Positions 1 through 6,921 of a DNA stretch of 12,183 nucleotides are shown in pieces. This DNA comes from Atribacterota bacterium (GTDB lineage: Bacteria; Atribacterota; Phoenicimicrobiia; Phoenicimicrobiales; Phoenicimicrobiaceae). Made by a program: the position numbers and the translations under genes. The notes under the pieces are model-generated. The model was not told the DNA's origin and did no database searches. It saw only the letters and a list, made by a program, of their open reading frames with translations. Each line of letters opens with the position of its first letter. The stretch's first letter is position 1. Where the stretch lies: assembly GCA_030668465.1 (NCBI GenBank), contig DAOUTX010000017.1:1-12183 (forward strand), in the 5' to 3' direction.

Positions 1-867
1 GGCTTTCTGTTTAGAAATAATTTCCATTTCTTCTTTGGTAATACTATGAACTCTAACTGCTAATTCATTTGCTTGATGAGCGACTATTTCAATCCCTTTT
101 TGACCGGCAAATTCTATAATTCCGAAAGGATATTCTTTTGTTTTTAGAAGTTCTGCGGTATGAATTAAGTTTTCTTTTGAAGGATAACCCAAAACTGCTT
201 CCCCTTCAAAAATTATTCCCGAAATCTTTCCGGCTTTATCACTCTCTTTAAACTTGAACTCTATATCTTCCTTATTTATTCGAGCGAAATTTTTAAGACG
301 TAAAATGACCTGAAAGCCCAAATTTCTTACTAACTCAATATCTTCTTCTGAAAATCCTAAACCTAAATCAGCAAGTTTTTCTTCACTCCCTTTCACTTTT
401 AAACCTATATAAGGAAGAAAACCAAGATCTCTTACTAAATCTTCGCCTAATTGTCTTTGTAAATTTTCCTTTATACGAAGGTAATCATTTTTATCATTGA
501 ATATAATATAGGCTTCCCCTGGTGAAGGTTGAAATTTTCTAAAGGGATCAATCGATTTTAAGAAGAAATTTAATTTACTAAGTTCTTTGTCAGAAAAATG
601 GAGTATCTTTCCAGAAAAAACGAGATTTTCCAAAGTATCTTCGTGAATAGCTATTGAATTAATGCCGTAGTTTTTTATTTTAGCCAGCAATTCAATTTCA
701 TCATAACCTTCTTGGTAGGACAATTCTCTTAATTCATTCAGGCTCATAACTAATTCTACTTGTTTAAAATTACTCTCTAATTTAGAACGATTATAAGTTA
801 TAATTCCGGCAATTACTAAAGCGACAATAATAAAAAAAATCAAAATCGAATAAGATTTTTTAAGCAC
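1..867 (-). CDS. DUF5693-like membrane-anchored protein, 3' end missing
   Basis: The reading frame is open from 897 to the window edge, so the C-terminus is missing and 289 codons remain from the preferred start. I prefer GTG at 867-865: AGGAAG lies 7 nt upstream (875-880), and the protein then begins with two Lys followed by one hydrophobic segment at about residues 5-25, typical of an uncleaved signal anchor. An ATG at 897-895 in the same frame has an in-frame stop directly before it and no clear ribosome binding site. The soluble part reads as alternating helices and strands, with a short stretch resembling 'GINSIAIHEDTLENL'. This matches my memory of the N-terminal part of DUF5693 proteins of Gram-positive and candidate-phylum bacteria, whose function is unknown. 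The protein probably faces outside the membrane. It is separated from the sodium pump genes by a repeat-filled spacer and need not belong to that operon. The family name comes from recalled sequence features, not a search. Confidence 0.6.
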   Translation of the reverse strand, partial: MLKKSYSILIFFIIVALVIAGIITYNRSKLESNFKQVELVMSLNELRELSYQEGYDEIELLAKIKNYGINSIAIHEDTLENLVFSGKILHFSDKELSKLNFFLKSIDPFRKFQPSPGEAYIIFNDKNDYLRIKENLQRQLGEDLVRDLGFLPYIGLKVKGSEEKLADLGLGFSEEDIELVRNLGFQVILRLKNFARINKEDIEFKFKESDKAGKISGIIFEGEAVLGYPSKENLIHTAELLKTKEYPFGIIEFAGQKGIEIVAHQANELAVRVHSITKEEMEIISKQKA

Positions 868-943
868 GATAATGCTTCCTTTTCCTTCATTTAACATCTA
901 ATAAACTGAAAATATTTTAACATATTTGCAATCAGAAGTAAAA

Positions 944-979
944 AATCAATTGGTAAATTTTTAAATTTACCAATTGATT
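944..979 (-). terminator. AT-rich perfect inverted repeat followed by T tract, possible terminator
   Basis: Two 17-nt arms (944-960 and 963-979) are perfect reverse complements separated by 2 nt. Read on the minus strand, the hairpin runs into about six T residues (945-940), the layout of an intrinsic terminator for transcripts leaving oadB. The stem is nearly all A/T, which is weak for a terminator, and the arms also fall in the register of a neighbouring 8-nt repeat run, so it may simply be part of the repeat family. Confidence 0.35.
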
Positions 980-1017
980 AATTCTCCGATTAACCAATTC
1001 TCCAATTCATCAATTAA
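946..1017. repeat. Run of degenerate 8-nt units
   Basis: Nine units follow one another in an unbroken 8-nt register, for example CCAATTGA, TTAATTCT, CCGATTAA, CCAATTCT and CCAATTCA. The first two units form the left arm of the palindrome at 944-979. The 15-mer ACCAATTCTCCAATT at 993-1007 occurs again at 6731-6745 in another spacer. Confidence 0.7.
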
Positions 1018-1020
1018 ATT

Positions 1021-1062
1021 AGTCGATAGTAAATAGTCGTTAGTGTATCGTATCGCGTTAAG
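1021..1062. repeat. Run of degenerate 7-nt units (AGTCGAT / CGTATCG type)
   Basis: Six units lie in exact 7-nt register: AGTCGAT, AGTAAAT, AGTCGTT and AGTGTAT, then CGTATCG and CGTTAAG. This is the reverse-complement orientation of the run at 1177-1240 in the same spacer. Similar units recur at 5093-5106, 6585-6605, 9035-9060 and 10079-10113. Confidence 0.7.
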
Positions 1063-1105
1063 AAAATTAAAATTCAGGAGTGGATATGCGATATATCGTA
1101 CCTAA

Positions 1106-1130
1106 AGTAGGACAGGCATCCCACCTGTCT
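1106..1130. repeat. Small hairpin repeat containing AGTAGGACAGGC
   Basis: GACAGG (1111-1116) pairs with CCTGTC (1124-1129) across a 7-nt loop. The 12-mer AGTAGGACAGGC (1106-1117) recurs exactly as its reverse complement at 10298-10309, next to another palindrome built on the same GACAGGC core. It is therefore part of a dispersed family. Confidence 0.55.
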
Positions 1131-1176
1131 ATTAATGAATAATTGTATTCTCAGTTTTTTTGCATTTTTAGTTTTC

Positions 1177-1240
1177 CGCTATATCCTATACGCTACACAC
1201 TAAACGCTATCCACTAAAATACTAGATACGATATACAAAT
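1177..1240. repeat. Run of degenerate 7-nt units (CGCTATA / TACGATA type)
   Basis: Units CGCTATA, TCCTATA, CGCTACA, CACTAAA, CGCTATC and CACTAAA follow in 7-nt register from 1177. After a one-base slip come TACTAGA, TACGATA and TACAAAT. The run ends 5 nt before the oadB stop codon. It has the opposite orientation to the run at 1021-1062. Confidence 0.7.
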
Positions 1241-1245
1241 TGTCT

Positions 1246-2364
1246 TTATTGCAATAGAGTCAACATTATTCCAGCAGCAACTGCGGTTCCAATTACTCCG
1301 GCTACGTTAGGTCCCATGGCATGCATTAATAAAAAGTTGCTCGGGTTTGCTTCTTGACCTACTTTCTGGGCTACTCTGGCAGCCATAGGCACAGCAGACA
1401 CCCCGGCAGCGCCAATCAAAGGATTAATATTTCCCCCGGTAATTTTATTTAATAATTTAGCAAATAAAACTCCCCCGGCAGTCCCAAAACCAAAGGCAAT
1501 TAAACCCAAGATAATTATTTTAATAGTATTGAAGGTCAAAAAATATTCAGCTTGCATAGTGGCTCCTACACAGGTAGCTAAAAATATTGTGACAATATTG
1601 ATTAATTCATTTTGAGCTGTATTAGATAATCTGTCTACTACTAAACTTTCTCTAAATAAGTTTCCCAACATTAACATACCGATAATGGGAACCGAAGCTG
1701 GTAATAAAAGACCGATTAAAACAGTCGAAACGATGGGAAAGAGTATCTTCTCTGACCGGGATACTGGCCTTAGTTGCTTCATAACTATTTTTCTTTCCTC
1801 TGGAGTAGTTAATAATTTCATTATGGGAGGTTGAATTATGGGAACCAATGACATATAAGAATAAGCCGCCACTGCAACGGCTCCTAATAATTGAGGAGCC
1901 ATTTTAACGGTAAGATAAATTGCTGTTGGTCCATCTGCCCCGCCAATAATTCCTATAGAAGCTGCTTCCTGAATATTAAATCCTAAAAGCACTGAGCCAA
2001 CTAAAGCTACAAATACACCTACTTGAGCGGCGGCACCCAAAAGGAAGGTTATCGGATTGGCTAATAAAGGACCGAAATCAGTCATTGCTCCAATCCCCAT
2101 AAATATTAAACAGGGATATACTTCATGTTTTATTCCCCACGAAATAAAATATAAAAGACCGCCCTCTTCCATTATTCCGGTTATGGGTAAATTTACTAAT
2201 ATTGCTCCAAAACCGATAGGTACAAGAAGTAAAGGTTCACATTTCTTTACTATGGCAAAATACAATAATACACCACCCACAATAAGCATTGTTATATTGC
2301 CTACAGTAAGTTCAGCAAATCCTGAAAGGGTAAATAAGGAAAGGACTTTCATTAAAAGATCCAT
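1246..2364 (-). CDS. mmdB: Sodium-translocating decarboxylase beta subunit (methylmalonyl-CoA type)
   Basis: A 372-residue polytopic membrane protein of the OadB/MmdB/GcdB family. It takes carboxybiotin from the biotin carrier, decarboxylates it and couples this to Na+ export. The residues known to matter in Klebsiella OadB are present with the right spacing: Asp96 in 'GAMTDFGPLLANP' (Klebsiella D203), and Asn314, Gly318, Ser323 and Arg330 in 'NPLIGAAGVSAVPMAAR' (Klebsiella N373, G377, S382, R389). A second conserved family motif, 'GGADGPTAIY', lies at 141-150. The length fits MmdB-type subunits, which are shorter than Klebsiella OadB. The ATG at 2364 has GGAGA 7-8 nt upstream. It follows the biotin carrier gene by 19 nt and is the last gene of the sodium pump group. 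The family alone does not separate methylmalonyl-CoA, oxaloacetate and glutaconyl-CoA pumps. The mutase and epimerase upstream point to methylmalonyl-CoA. Confidence 0.95.
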   Translation of the reverse strand: MDLLMKVLSLFTLSGFAELTVGNITMLIVGGVLLYFAIVKKCEPLLLVPIGFGAILVNLPITGIMEEGGLLYFISWGIKHEVYPCLIFMGIGAMTDFGPLLANPITFLLGAAAQVGVFVALVGSVLLGFNIQEAASIGIIGGADGPTAIYLTVKMAPQLLGAVAVAAYSYMSLVPIIQPPIMKLLTTPEERKIVMKQLRPVSRSEKILFPIVSTVLIGLLLPASVPIIGMLMLGNLFRESLVVDRLSNTAQNELINIVTIFLATCVGATMQAEYFLTFNTIKIIILGLIAFGFGTAGGVLFAKLLNKITGGNINPLIGAAGVSAVPMAARVAQKVGQEANPSNFLLMHAMGPNVAGVIGTAVAAGIMLTLLQ

Positions 2365-2383
2365 TTAAATTCTCCTTTCTGTT

Positions 2384-2797
2384 CTAACCTATCACCATTA
2401 AGACATCGCCGGTATCTACCATATCATTTGCGGCTACGTTTATCTTTTTTATGTTTCCAGAGGCATTGGCTATAATTTCATTTTCCATTTTCATTGCTTC
2501 TAAGATTAATAAGGTATCACCATCTTTTATACTATCTCCTTCGGATACCTTTAACTGAAGTACCTTACCGGGCATAGGTGCTACTACTTCCTCTCCTGCC
2601 ACTGCTGCGGTTGACGGTTTAGCAGGAGCTGGATTAGATGAGGATTTAACCGCTTTTTGACTTACCAGTTCTTCTTTTGCTTTAGTTGCTACTGGTTGAG
2701 GAATAGAGATGGTTCCCGCTGATGATTCATTTCCCCCTACTTCTTCTACTTCTACTTCATATACTTTACCGTCTACTGTAATTTTAAATTTTCTCAT
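2384..2797 (-). CDS. mmdC: Biotin carrier subunit of methylmalonyl-CoA decarboxylase
   Basis: A 137-residue soluble biotin carrier. The N-terminus (about 1-20) is a short strand-rich segment, 'KFKITVDGKVYEVEVEEV', of the kind found ahead of many decarboxylase carriers. It is followed by a flexible linker rich in Ala, Pro, Ser and Lys (about 25-68) and a biotinyl domain (about 70-137). The biotin-accepting lysine is Lys103 in 'EAMKM', and the domain opens with 'VVAPMPGKV' (71-79). It shuttles the carboxyl group from the carboxyltransferase MmdA to the membrane subunit MmdB. The ATG at 2797 is preceded by GAGGAGG about 12 nt upstream. It lies 40 nt after the gamma-type subunit gene and 19 nt before mmdB. 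No biotin protein ligase gene is seen in the window, so attachment must be done by an enzyme encoded elsewhere. Confidence 0.95.
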   Translation of the reverse strand: MRKFKITVDGKVYEVEVEEVGGNESSAGTISIPQPVATKAKEELVSQKAVKSSSNPAPAKPSTAAVAGEEVVAPMPGKVLQLKVSEGDSIKDGDTLLILEAMKMENEIIANASGNIKKINVAANDMVDTGDVLMVIG

Positions 2798-2837
2798 TTT
2801 ATTTACCGTCCTCCTCTTCCTTCAATATTAATATTTA

Positions 2838-3197
2838 CTATTTTTCTCTTAACATTAATTCTTGTCTCCCCATTACAGTCCAGGGAGCCACAACAGATGA
2901 TTTATATTTTTTAATACTTACTACTTTAAATTCACTTTTTTGTTTTTCTAAATATGAAACCATAGCAGCAGTAATTACTGTTATTAATTTACCATCAACT
3001 TCTTCTTTTTCTTTTACTTTGACAGTACTTATTGTTGGAGGGGCAATCATAGATTCTTTAGTCCTCTTCTTTATTTCCTTAATTCCTATGATATTCTTTA
3101 AAAATACCATAACCAAAGCTAATCCACCCAGAACTGCAAATACTAAAATCATATCTATAACTGCTACCTGTAGAGCTCCATTGATTCCTTCAAACAT
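2838..3197 (-). CDS. mmdD: OadG-like small membrane subunit of the sodium pump decarboxylase
   Basis: A 119-residue protein with one membrane segment at about residues 10-35, followed by a charged linker. The C-terminal soluble domain (about 65-119) ends in 'APWTVMGRQELM', a pattern typical of OadG/MmdD-type subunits. This subunit assembles and stabilises the complex, holding the carboxyltransferase and biotin carrier to the membrane subunit. The ATG at 3197 has AAGGAGG about 11 nt upstream. Its place between mmdA and the biotin carrier gene is the usual order for these operons. The sequence is poorly conserved in the family as a whole, so the assignment rests on the single membrane segment, the C-terminal motif and the gene order. 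Confidence 0.88.
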   Translation of the reverse strand: MFEGINGALQVAVIDMILVFAVLGGLALVMVFLKNIIGIKEIKKRTKESMIAPPTISTVKVKEKEEVDGKLITVITAAMVSYLEKQKSEFKVVSIKKYKSSVVAPWTVMGRQELMLREK

Positions 3198-3222
3198 ATT
3201 TATTCTTTCCTCCTTCTACAAT

Positions 3223-3261
3223 AGTCGTTACTTGGTTAGTTGGTTACTTAGTTAGTTGGTT
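3223..3261. repeat. Run of degenerate 8-nt units (ACTTGGTT type)
   Basis: After AGTCGTT, four units follow in 8-nt register: ACTTGGTT, AGTTGGTT, ACTTAGTT and AGTTGGTT. The segment 3227-3247 matches the reverse complement of 3324-3344 at 18 of 21 positions, so it forms the left half of a mirrored pair in the mmdA-mmdD spacer. Confidence 0.7.
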
Positions 3262-3317
3262 AAATAATCTCTATCGATAAAATATCTAACAAATAATTTA
3301 TTACTGGTAACCTCTCA

Positions 3318-3363
3318 AACCAGGTAACTAGCTAACCAAGTAACTAAACTACTATATACTAAT
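3318..3363. repeat. Run of 8-nt then 7-nt units, mirror of 3223-3261
   Basis: Units AACCAGGT, AACTAGCT and AACCAAGT lie in 8-nt register, followed by TACTATA and TACTAAT in 7-nt register, which run directly into the mmdA stop codon. The octads are the reverse complement of the ACTTGGTT type at 3223-3261, so the two runs could form a stem enclosing about 75 nt. Confidence 0.68.
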
Positions 3364-4920
3364 TTATACTGGGAAATTACCATGTTTCTTCGCTGGTCTG
3401 CTTTCCCTTTTTGTAGATAGCATCTCAAAAGTTGTTATAAGACGAGGTCTGGTTTCCCGCGGATCAATAACTATATCGACATAACCTCGTTTGGCTGCTT
3501 CATAAGGGTTAGAAAATTTTTGTTGAAATTCATCAATCTTCTCTTGACGAACCTTCTCGGGATTACCTGCTTTAGCTATCTCTTTTCTAAAAATAATATT
3601 TGCTGCCCCCTGGGAACCCATTACGGCAATTTCCGCTGTTGGCCAAGCAAATACCTGATCTGCTCTTAAATCCCTGCTACACATTGCCAGATAAGCCCCT
3701 CCATAAGATTTACGAACAATCAAAGTAATCTTGGGAACAGTTGCTTCGGAATAAGCATATAGCAATTTTGCTCCATGCCGGATAATCCCCCCATATTCCT
3801 GAGCAGTTCCCGGTAAAAATCCCGGAACATCTACCAAAGTTAAAATAGGAATATTAAAAGCATCACAAAATCTGATAAAACGAGCAGCTTTATCAGAAGC
3901 ATCAATATCTAAACAGCCTGCTAAGACTTTTGGTTGATTGGCGATTATACCTATAGATTGGCCATTTAACCTGGCAAATCCGGTAAGCATATTAGTTGCA
4001 AAATAAAGATGAGATTCAAAAAAACCTCCATCATCTACAATATATTTTATTACATCTCTCATCTCATAAGGTTTATTTGGATCTATGGGGATAATGTTTA
4101 AAAGAGCCTCTTCCATTCGATTAGGATCGTCCTTATATTCCACTTGGGGAGTATTTTCCATATTATTAGAGGGTAAATAACCCATTAACTCTCTTACCAT
4201 CTGGTAAACTTCCTCTTCATTCTCAGCAGCAAAATGAGCGACTCCGCTCTTCCTATTGTGAGTCATCGCTCCCCCTAATTTCTCTGAAGTAACTACCTCT
4301 CCAGTAACCGCTTTAATCACATCTGGTCCTGTGATATGCATTATGCCTACATTTTTTACCATAAATACAAAATCCATTATAGCAGGAGAGTAAACTGCTC
4401 CCCCGGCAGCCGGACCTACAATTATTGATATCTGAGGGATTACTCCGGAAGCAATAGTATTACGGTAAAATAGCTGACCATAGCCACTTAGAGAATCTAC
4501 TCCCTCTTGAATACGGGCTCCACCGGAATCGTTTATTCCGATACATGGTGCACCCATTTTCATAGCCATATCCAACACCTTACATATCTTCTTGGCATGC
4601 ATCTCTCCCAGTGAACCACCGATAACAGTAAAATCCTGAGCAAATACATAAATCAGTCTTTCGTCAATAGTTCCATAACCAGTTACGACTCCCTCGCCGG
4701 GTGCATCCACTTTGTCCATACCGAAATTGTTACATCTGTGCTCAACTAAAAGGTCAAGTTCTACAAAGCTATCTTTGTCTAAAAGAAGAGAAATTCTTTC
4801 CCGAGCAGTAAGTTTACCTTTTTCATGTTGAGCTTTTACTCTCTTCTCTCCTCCGCCTGCTTTTACTTTTTCTTCTTTTTCTCTTAAATTTTTCATTAAT
4901 TCATTAATTGTTAATTTCAT
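3364..4920 (-). CDS. mmdA: Methylmalonyl-CoA decarboxylase carboxyltransferase (alpha) subunit
   Basis: A 518-residue carboxyltransferase of the acyl-CoA carboxylase beta/MmdA family. It moves the carboxyl group from (S)-methylmalonyl-CoA to the biotin of MmdC, releasing propionyl-CoA. The N-terminal domain shows 'KGKLTARERI' (34-43), 'DSGGARIQEG' (131-140) and the oxyanion-type loop 'GPAAGGAVYSP' (169-179). The C-terminal domain shows 'VDVPGFLPG' (363-371), 'SYGGAY' (405-410) and 'WPTAEIAVMG' (426-435). The C-terminus 'KKHGNFPV' is typical. Residue 411, after GGAY, is Leu. Propionyl-CoA carboxylases usually have Asp there, as I recall, and biotin-pump decarboxylases a hydrophobic residue. 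A carboxylase beta subunit is the main alternative, but no biotin carboxylase gene is present and the membrane pump subunits follow directly. The ATG at 4920 has an AAGGTGG-like site about 12 nt upstream. The 287-bp spacer upstream carries repeats, so this gene could start its own transcript. Confidence 0.94.
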   Translation of the reverse strand: MKLTINELMKNLREKEEKVKAGGGEKRVKAQHEKGKLTARERISLLLDKDSFVELDLLVEHRCNNFGMDKVDAPGEGVVTGYGTIDERLIYVFAQDFTVIGGSLGEMHAKKICKVLDMAMKMGAPCIGINDSGGARIQEGVDSLSGYGQLFYRNTIASGVIPQISIIVGPAAGGAVYSPAIMDFVFMVKNVGIMHITGPDVIKAVTGEVVTSEKLGGAMTHNRKSGVAHFAAENEEEVYQMVRELMGYLPSNNMENTPQVEYKDDPNRMEEALLNIIPIDPNKPYEMRDVIKYIVDDGGFFESHLYFATNMLTGFARLNGQSIGIIANQPKVLAGCLDIDASDKAARFIRFCDAFNIPILTLVDVPGFLPGTAQEYGGIIRHGAKLLYAYSEATVPKITLIVRKSYGGAYLAMCSRDLRADQVFAWPTAEIAVMGSQGAANIIFRKEIAKAGNPEKVRQEKIDEFQQKFSNPYEAAKRGYVDIVIDPRETRPRLITTFEMLSTKRESRPAKKHGNFPV

Positions 4921-4980
4921 TAATTTATCTTACCACCTTTCTCCAGTATTTTTATAATTCTCAACTAATTTCCTGTTTTT

Positions 4981-5196
4981 TATGCTGTATTAAGCTATAA
5001 ACTTTATGCTATGATTTTGGGCTTTTTTTGTAGAGCGAAAAACTTAAAACGAAAACCGAAAAACCATAATTCAAAATTCAACACCTTTTACTTGTATATC
5101 GTATCGCATTTAGATATATTTGATCAAACTTCTTAATCTTTGGTGTTTGAATTCTGAATTCTATTTTCTTCACAAGATACGGGATACGAATTAGAC
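4981..5196. repeat. Repeat-bearing spacer between epimerase and mmdA
   Basis: Most of this stretch falls into short periodic runs. CGAAAAA, CTTAAAA, CGAAAAC and CGAAAAA start at 5036, 5043, 5050 and 5057. CATAATT, CAAAATT and CAACACC start at 5065, 5072 and 5079. TGTATAT and CGTATCG start at 5093 and 5100, and GAATTCT occurs twice at 5149 and 5156. ATACGGG and ATACGAA start at 5177 and 5184. The segment 5068-5085 is nearly the reverse complement of 5142-5160 (one mismatch, one gap), and the CGTATCG-type and ATACGAA-type runs are also oppositely oriented. No gene and no clear promoter are seen. Confidence 0.6.
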
Positions 5197-5207
5197 TTCT
5201 ATTTTAT

Positions 5208-5612
5208 TTACTTATCTCTCTCGCATAATTCAACAAGAATACCATTAGTGCTCTTAGGATGCAAAAAAGCTATCTTGGCTCCGCCTGCTCCATACCTCGG
5301 CTTTTCGTCAATTAACCTAACTCCTTCCTTTTTTAATTTTTCTAATGCTTTCTCAATATTATCAACTCTAAAGGCAATATGTTGAATCCCTTCACCTTTC
5401 TTTTCAATAAATCTGGCAATAGGACCCTCAGGTGAAGTGGATTCTAACAGCTCTAATTCACTATCGCCTAAAGGTAGAAAAGCAACTTTAACTTTCTGTT
5501 TTTCTACATTCTCTTCGCCAGCAACTTTCAACCCCAGTATATTGCTTAGAAGTTCACTGGTTTTTTCAATACTTCTTACCGCAATTCCAATATGATCAAT
5601 CTTTTCTATCAT
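5208..5612 (-). CDS. mce: Methylmalonyl-CoA epimerase
   Basis: A 134-residue member of the vicinal oxygen chelate (glyoxalase-like) fold that interconverts (R)- and (S)-methylmalonyl-CoA. It is needed because the mutase makes the R form and the decarboxylase uses the S form. It has the two babab repeats of the fold, at about 4-57 and 75-130. Likely metal ligands by comparison with the Propionibacterium enzyme are His7 ('IDHIGIAV'), Glu54 ('ELELLE'), His78 ('GIQHIAFRV') and Glu128 ('LVELCE'). The stretch 'RLIDEKPR' with 'KIAFLHPKST' is characteristic of methylmalonyl-CoA epimerases. The length is normal. The ATG at 5612 lies inside the end of meaB (17-nt overlap) and has GGGAGGTG 6 nt upstream, so translation is probably coupled to meaB. 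Confidence 0.96.
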   Translation of the reverse strand: MIEKIDHIGIAVRSIEKTSELLSNILGLKVAGEENVEKQKVKVAFLPLGDSELELLESTSPEGPIARFIEKKGEGIQHIAFRVDNIEKALEKLKKEGVRLIDEKPRYGAGGAKIAFLHPKSTNGILVELCERDK

Positions 5613-6567
5613 TTTTTACACCTCCCTGCGTATAAGAATGCACTAATATATTTGACAATTTCTCTACCGCAGTATAAGGATCTTCTTCCCGTTTTACTAT
5701 TTTAGTTGCTATCTTATTTAAAAATCCGTTATCAATAAAAGTTGAAAGTATTTCTTTCCATTGTTCCTGTATAAGGTCAAATATCTCTTTTTTGGCACTC
5801 TCCCGGCGTCTTTGTTCTAACTCCTCACTTTCCTTTAGATACTCGATATGTCGATTAATCTCTTTCAAGAGTTCTTTAATACCGATATTGTCTGTAGCTA
5901 TAGTCTTTAGAACCGGAGGACGCCATCTGCTATTTTGGTTTAAATCTAACATCATTTCTATCTCAGTAGCTAAACGCTCGCAACCTTCTTTATCTGCTTT
6001 GTTAACTACAAAAATATCTCCGATTTCCATTATTCCGGCTTTTATAATCTGAACATCGTCTCCCATTCCCGGCATGCTTATCAACACAACTGTATCAGCT
6101 ACTTTAACTATATCTACTTCCGATTGACCTACACCCACCGTTTCAATAAATATTATCTCCTTACCTAGCGCATCTAATATCTTAACCGTTGCCTGGGTAG
6201 CTTGAGAAAGTCCCCCCAGATGACCTCGAGTACTCATACTTCTTATAAAAACACCTTTGTCTAAACTAAGATCCTGCATGCGAATTCTATCACCTAACAA
6301 TGCCCCGCCTGTATATGGACTGGTAGGATCTATGGCAATGATTCCAACAGTTTTTCCCTGTCTTCGTAAAATTTTGGTAATTTTATCAGTGGCAGTACTT
6401 TTCCCTGAACCAGGAGGACCGGTTATGCCAATTACTAAGGCATTTCCGGTATAACTATATAGTTTTTTTAAAATCTCCTGAGCTTGGTTAAAGTTATTTT
6501 CTACTAAGGTTATTAGCTTAGCAGCTGCCCTTCGATCACCATTAATTATTTTTTCTACAATTTCCAT
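5596..6567 (-). CDS. meaB: MeaB/ArgK-type GTPase, methylmalonyl-CoA mutase chaperone
   Basis: A G3E-family GTPase of about 323 residues that guards methylmalonyl-CoA mutase: it gates adenosylcobalamin loading and removes inactivated cofactor. Counting from an ATG two codons further upstream (6573), the P-loop 'GPPGSGKST' is at 52-60. The 'DPTSPYTGGALLGDR' stretch is at 82-96, 'STRGHLGG' at 114-121, the switch region 'ETVGVGQSEVD' at 144-154, and the guanine-specificity motif 'NKAD' at 191-194. The C-terminal helices (about 245-325) resemble the MeaB dimerisation arm. Two in-frame ATGs are possible. AAGGGA (6575-6580) is only 1 nt from the ATG at 6573 but 7 nt from the ATG at 6567, so I prefer 6567. 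The gene lies between the mutase genes and the epimerase, overlapping the latter by 17 nt, which supports this role over other G3E metal chaperones. Confidence 0.95.
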   Translation of the reverse strand: MEIVEKIINGDRRAAAKLITLVENNFNQAQEILKKLYSYTGNALVIGITGPPGSGKSTATDKITKILRRQGKTVGIIAIDPTSPYTGGALLGDRIRMQDLSLDKGVFIRSMSTRGHLGGLSQATQATVKILDALGKEIIFIETVGVGQSEVDIVKVADTVVLISMPGMGDDVQIIKAGIMEIGDIFVVNKADKEGCERLATEIEMMLDLNQNSRWRPPVLKTIATDNIGIKELLKEINRHIEYLKESEELEQRRRESAKKEIFDLIQEQWKEILSTFIDNGFLNKIATKIVKREEDPYTAVEKLSNILVHSYTQGGVKNDRKD

Positions 6568-6584
6568 TTCCATTTCCCTTTACT

Positions 6585-6605
6585 CGTATCGCGTACTGCG
6601 ACTAT
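6585..6605. repeat. Run of degenerate 7-nt units (CGTATCG type)
   Basis: Three units, CGTATCG, CGTACTG and CGACTAT, stand in 7-nt register just upstream of the meaB start. GCGTACTGCG at 6591-6600 matches the reverse complement of 6899-6908 at 9 of 10 positions, linking it to the opposite run at the other end of the same spacer. Confidence 0.6.
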
Positions 6606-6632
6606 TTACCTATAGCTTAAGCGTGCAGTGTA

Positions 6633-6700
6633 GGGGGTGGATTTATCCGCCCCGAGTTGTTTTGGTATTTTTCATAGCGGGTTCGATGAATCGAACCCCT
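6633..6700. repeat. Dispersed two-hairpin element, copy 1
   Basis: The element contains two adjacent palindromes. In the first, 6634-6642 pairs with 6645-6653 (nine pairs, one G-T). In the second, GGGTTCGAT (6679-6687) pairs perfectly with ATCGAACCC (6690-6698). A second copy lies at 10196-10260, sharing the core TTATCCGCCCCGAGTT and the same spacing to the second hairpin, and a relic of the second hairpin is at 9107-9126. No open reading frame accompanies it. Confidence 0.65.
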
Positions 6701-6763
6701 CCCTATCCGCTACACGCTATCTACTAATTTACCAATTCTCCAATTTAACAATTGAATTTAAAT
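6701..6763. repeat. 7-nt run followed by 8-nt run
   Basis: CCCTATC, CGCTACA, CGCTATC and TACTAAT lie in 7-nt register from 6701. They merge with CTAATTTA, CCAATTCT, CCAATTTA, ACAATTGA and ATTTAAAT in 8-nt register from 6724. The 15-mer at 6731-6745 is identical to 993-1007. The 7-nt units have the same orientation as those at 1177-1240. Confidence 0.62.
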
Positions 6764-6891
6764 TTGTATTCCTTATTATTGCTACACACATCCTATCTAA
6801 TATTTCTTCTTTCTTCTCTATGTCTTTTGCGCTATTCCCTTCATCTTCTGTATTTTATTGTATTCTGCTCTCACTTCTGTCCACATTTATT

Positions 6892-6919
6892 CGCTAAACG
6901 CTGTACGCTCCACGCTATT
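6892..6919. repeat. Run of 7-nt CGCT units
   Basis: CGCT occurs at 6892, 6899, 6906 and 6913, exactly every 7 nt, with three variable bases between. The run abuts the stop codon of the mutase small subunit (6922-6924) and is inverted relative to the run at 6585-6605. Confidence 0.7.
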
Positions 6920-6921
6920 AA

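Larger units (their letters stand above)
868..1245. other. Repeat-filled spacer between oadB and the DUF5693-like gene
   Basis: No gene is supported here. From left to right it contains the upstream region of the DUF5693-like gene, an AT-rich palindrome continuing into an 8-nt-period run (946-1017), a 7-nt-period run (1021-1062), a hairpin with GACAGG/CCTGTC arms (1111-1129), a T-rich stretch, and a second 7-nt-period run in the opposite orientation (1177-1240) that ends just before the oadB stop codon. The 12-mer GTGTATCGTATC at 1043-1054 matches the reverse complement of 1225-1236 at 11 of 12 positions, so the two runs could pair in a transcript. Confidence 0.7.
6568..6921. other. Repeat-filled spacer between mutase small subunit and meaB
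   Basis: No gene is supported. From left to right it holds a CGTATCG-type 7-nt run (6585-6605), a two-hairpin dispersed element (6633-6700), a CGCTATC-type run (6701-6728), an 8-nt-period run (6724-6763), a pyrimidine-rich AT stretch without clear structure (about 6764-6886), and a CGCT-type run (6892-6919) that ends just before the stop codon of the mutase small subunit. Plus-strand reading frames across it contain no recognisable protein. Confidence 0.7.

Noticed and set aside
2057..2368. Plus-strand open frame of 103 codons
   Set aside because: It is entirely antisense to the membrane subunit of the sodium pump, which carries all the expected functional residues.
3364..4920. Propionyl-CoA or acetyl-CoA carboxylase beta subunit
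   Set aside because: No biotin carboxylase gene is nearby, residue 411 is Leu rather than the Asp I recall for propionyl-CoA carboxylases, and the genes for the Na+-pump subunits follow immediately.
6679..6698. GGGTTCGAT...ATCGAACCC looks like a tRNA T-arm
   Set aside because: There is no acceptor, D-arm or anticodon arm around it. The sequence is a self-complementary hairpin that recurs with another hairpin in the copy at 10196-10260.
6637..6897. Plus-strand open frame of 86 codons in the spacer
   Set aside because: It starts inside the dispersed hairpin element and is made of repeat sequence. Composition and start context do not support a gene.
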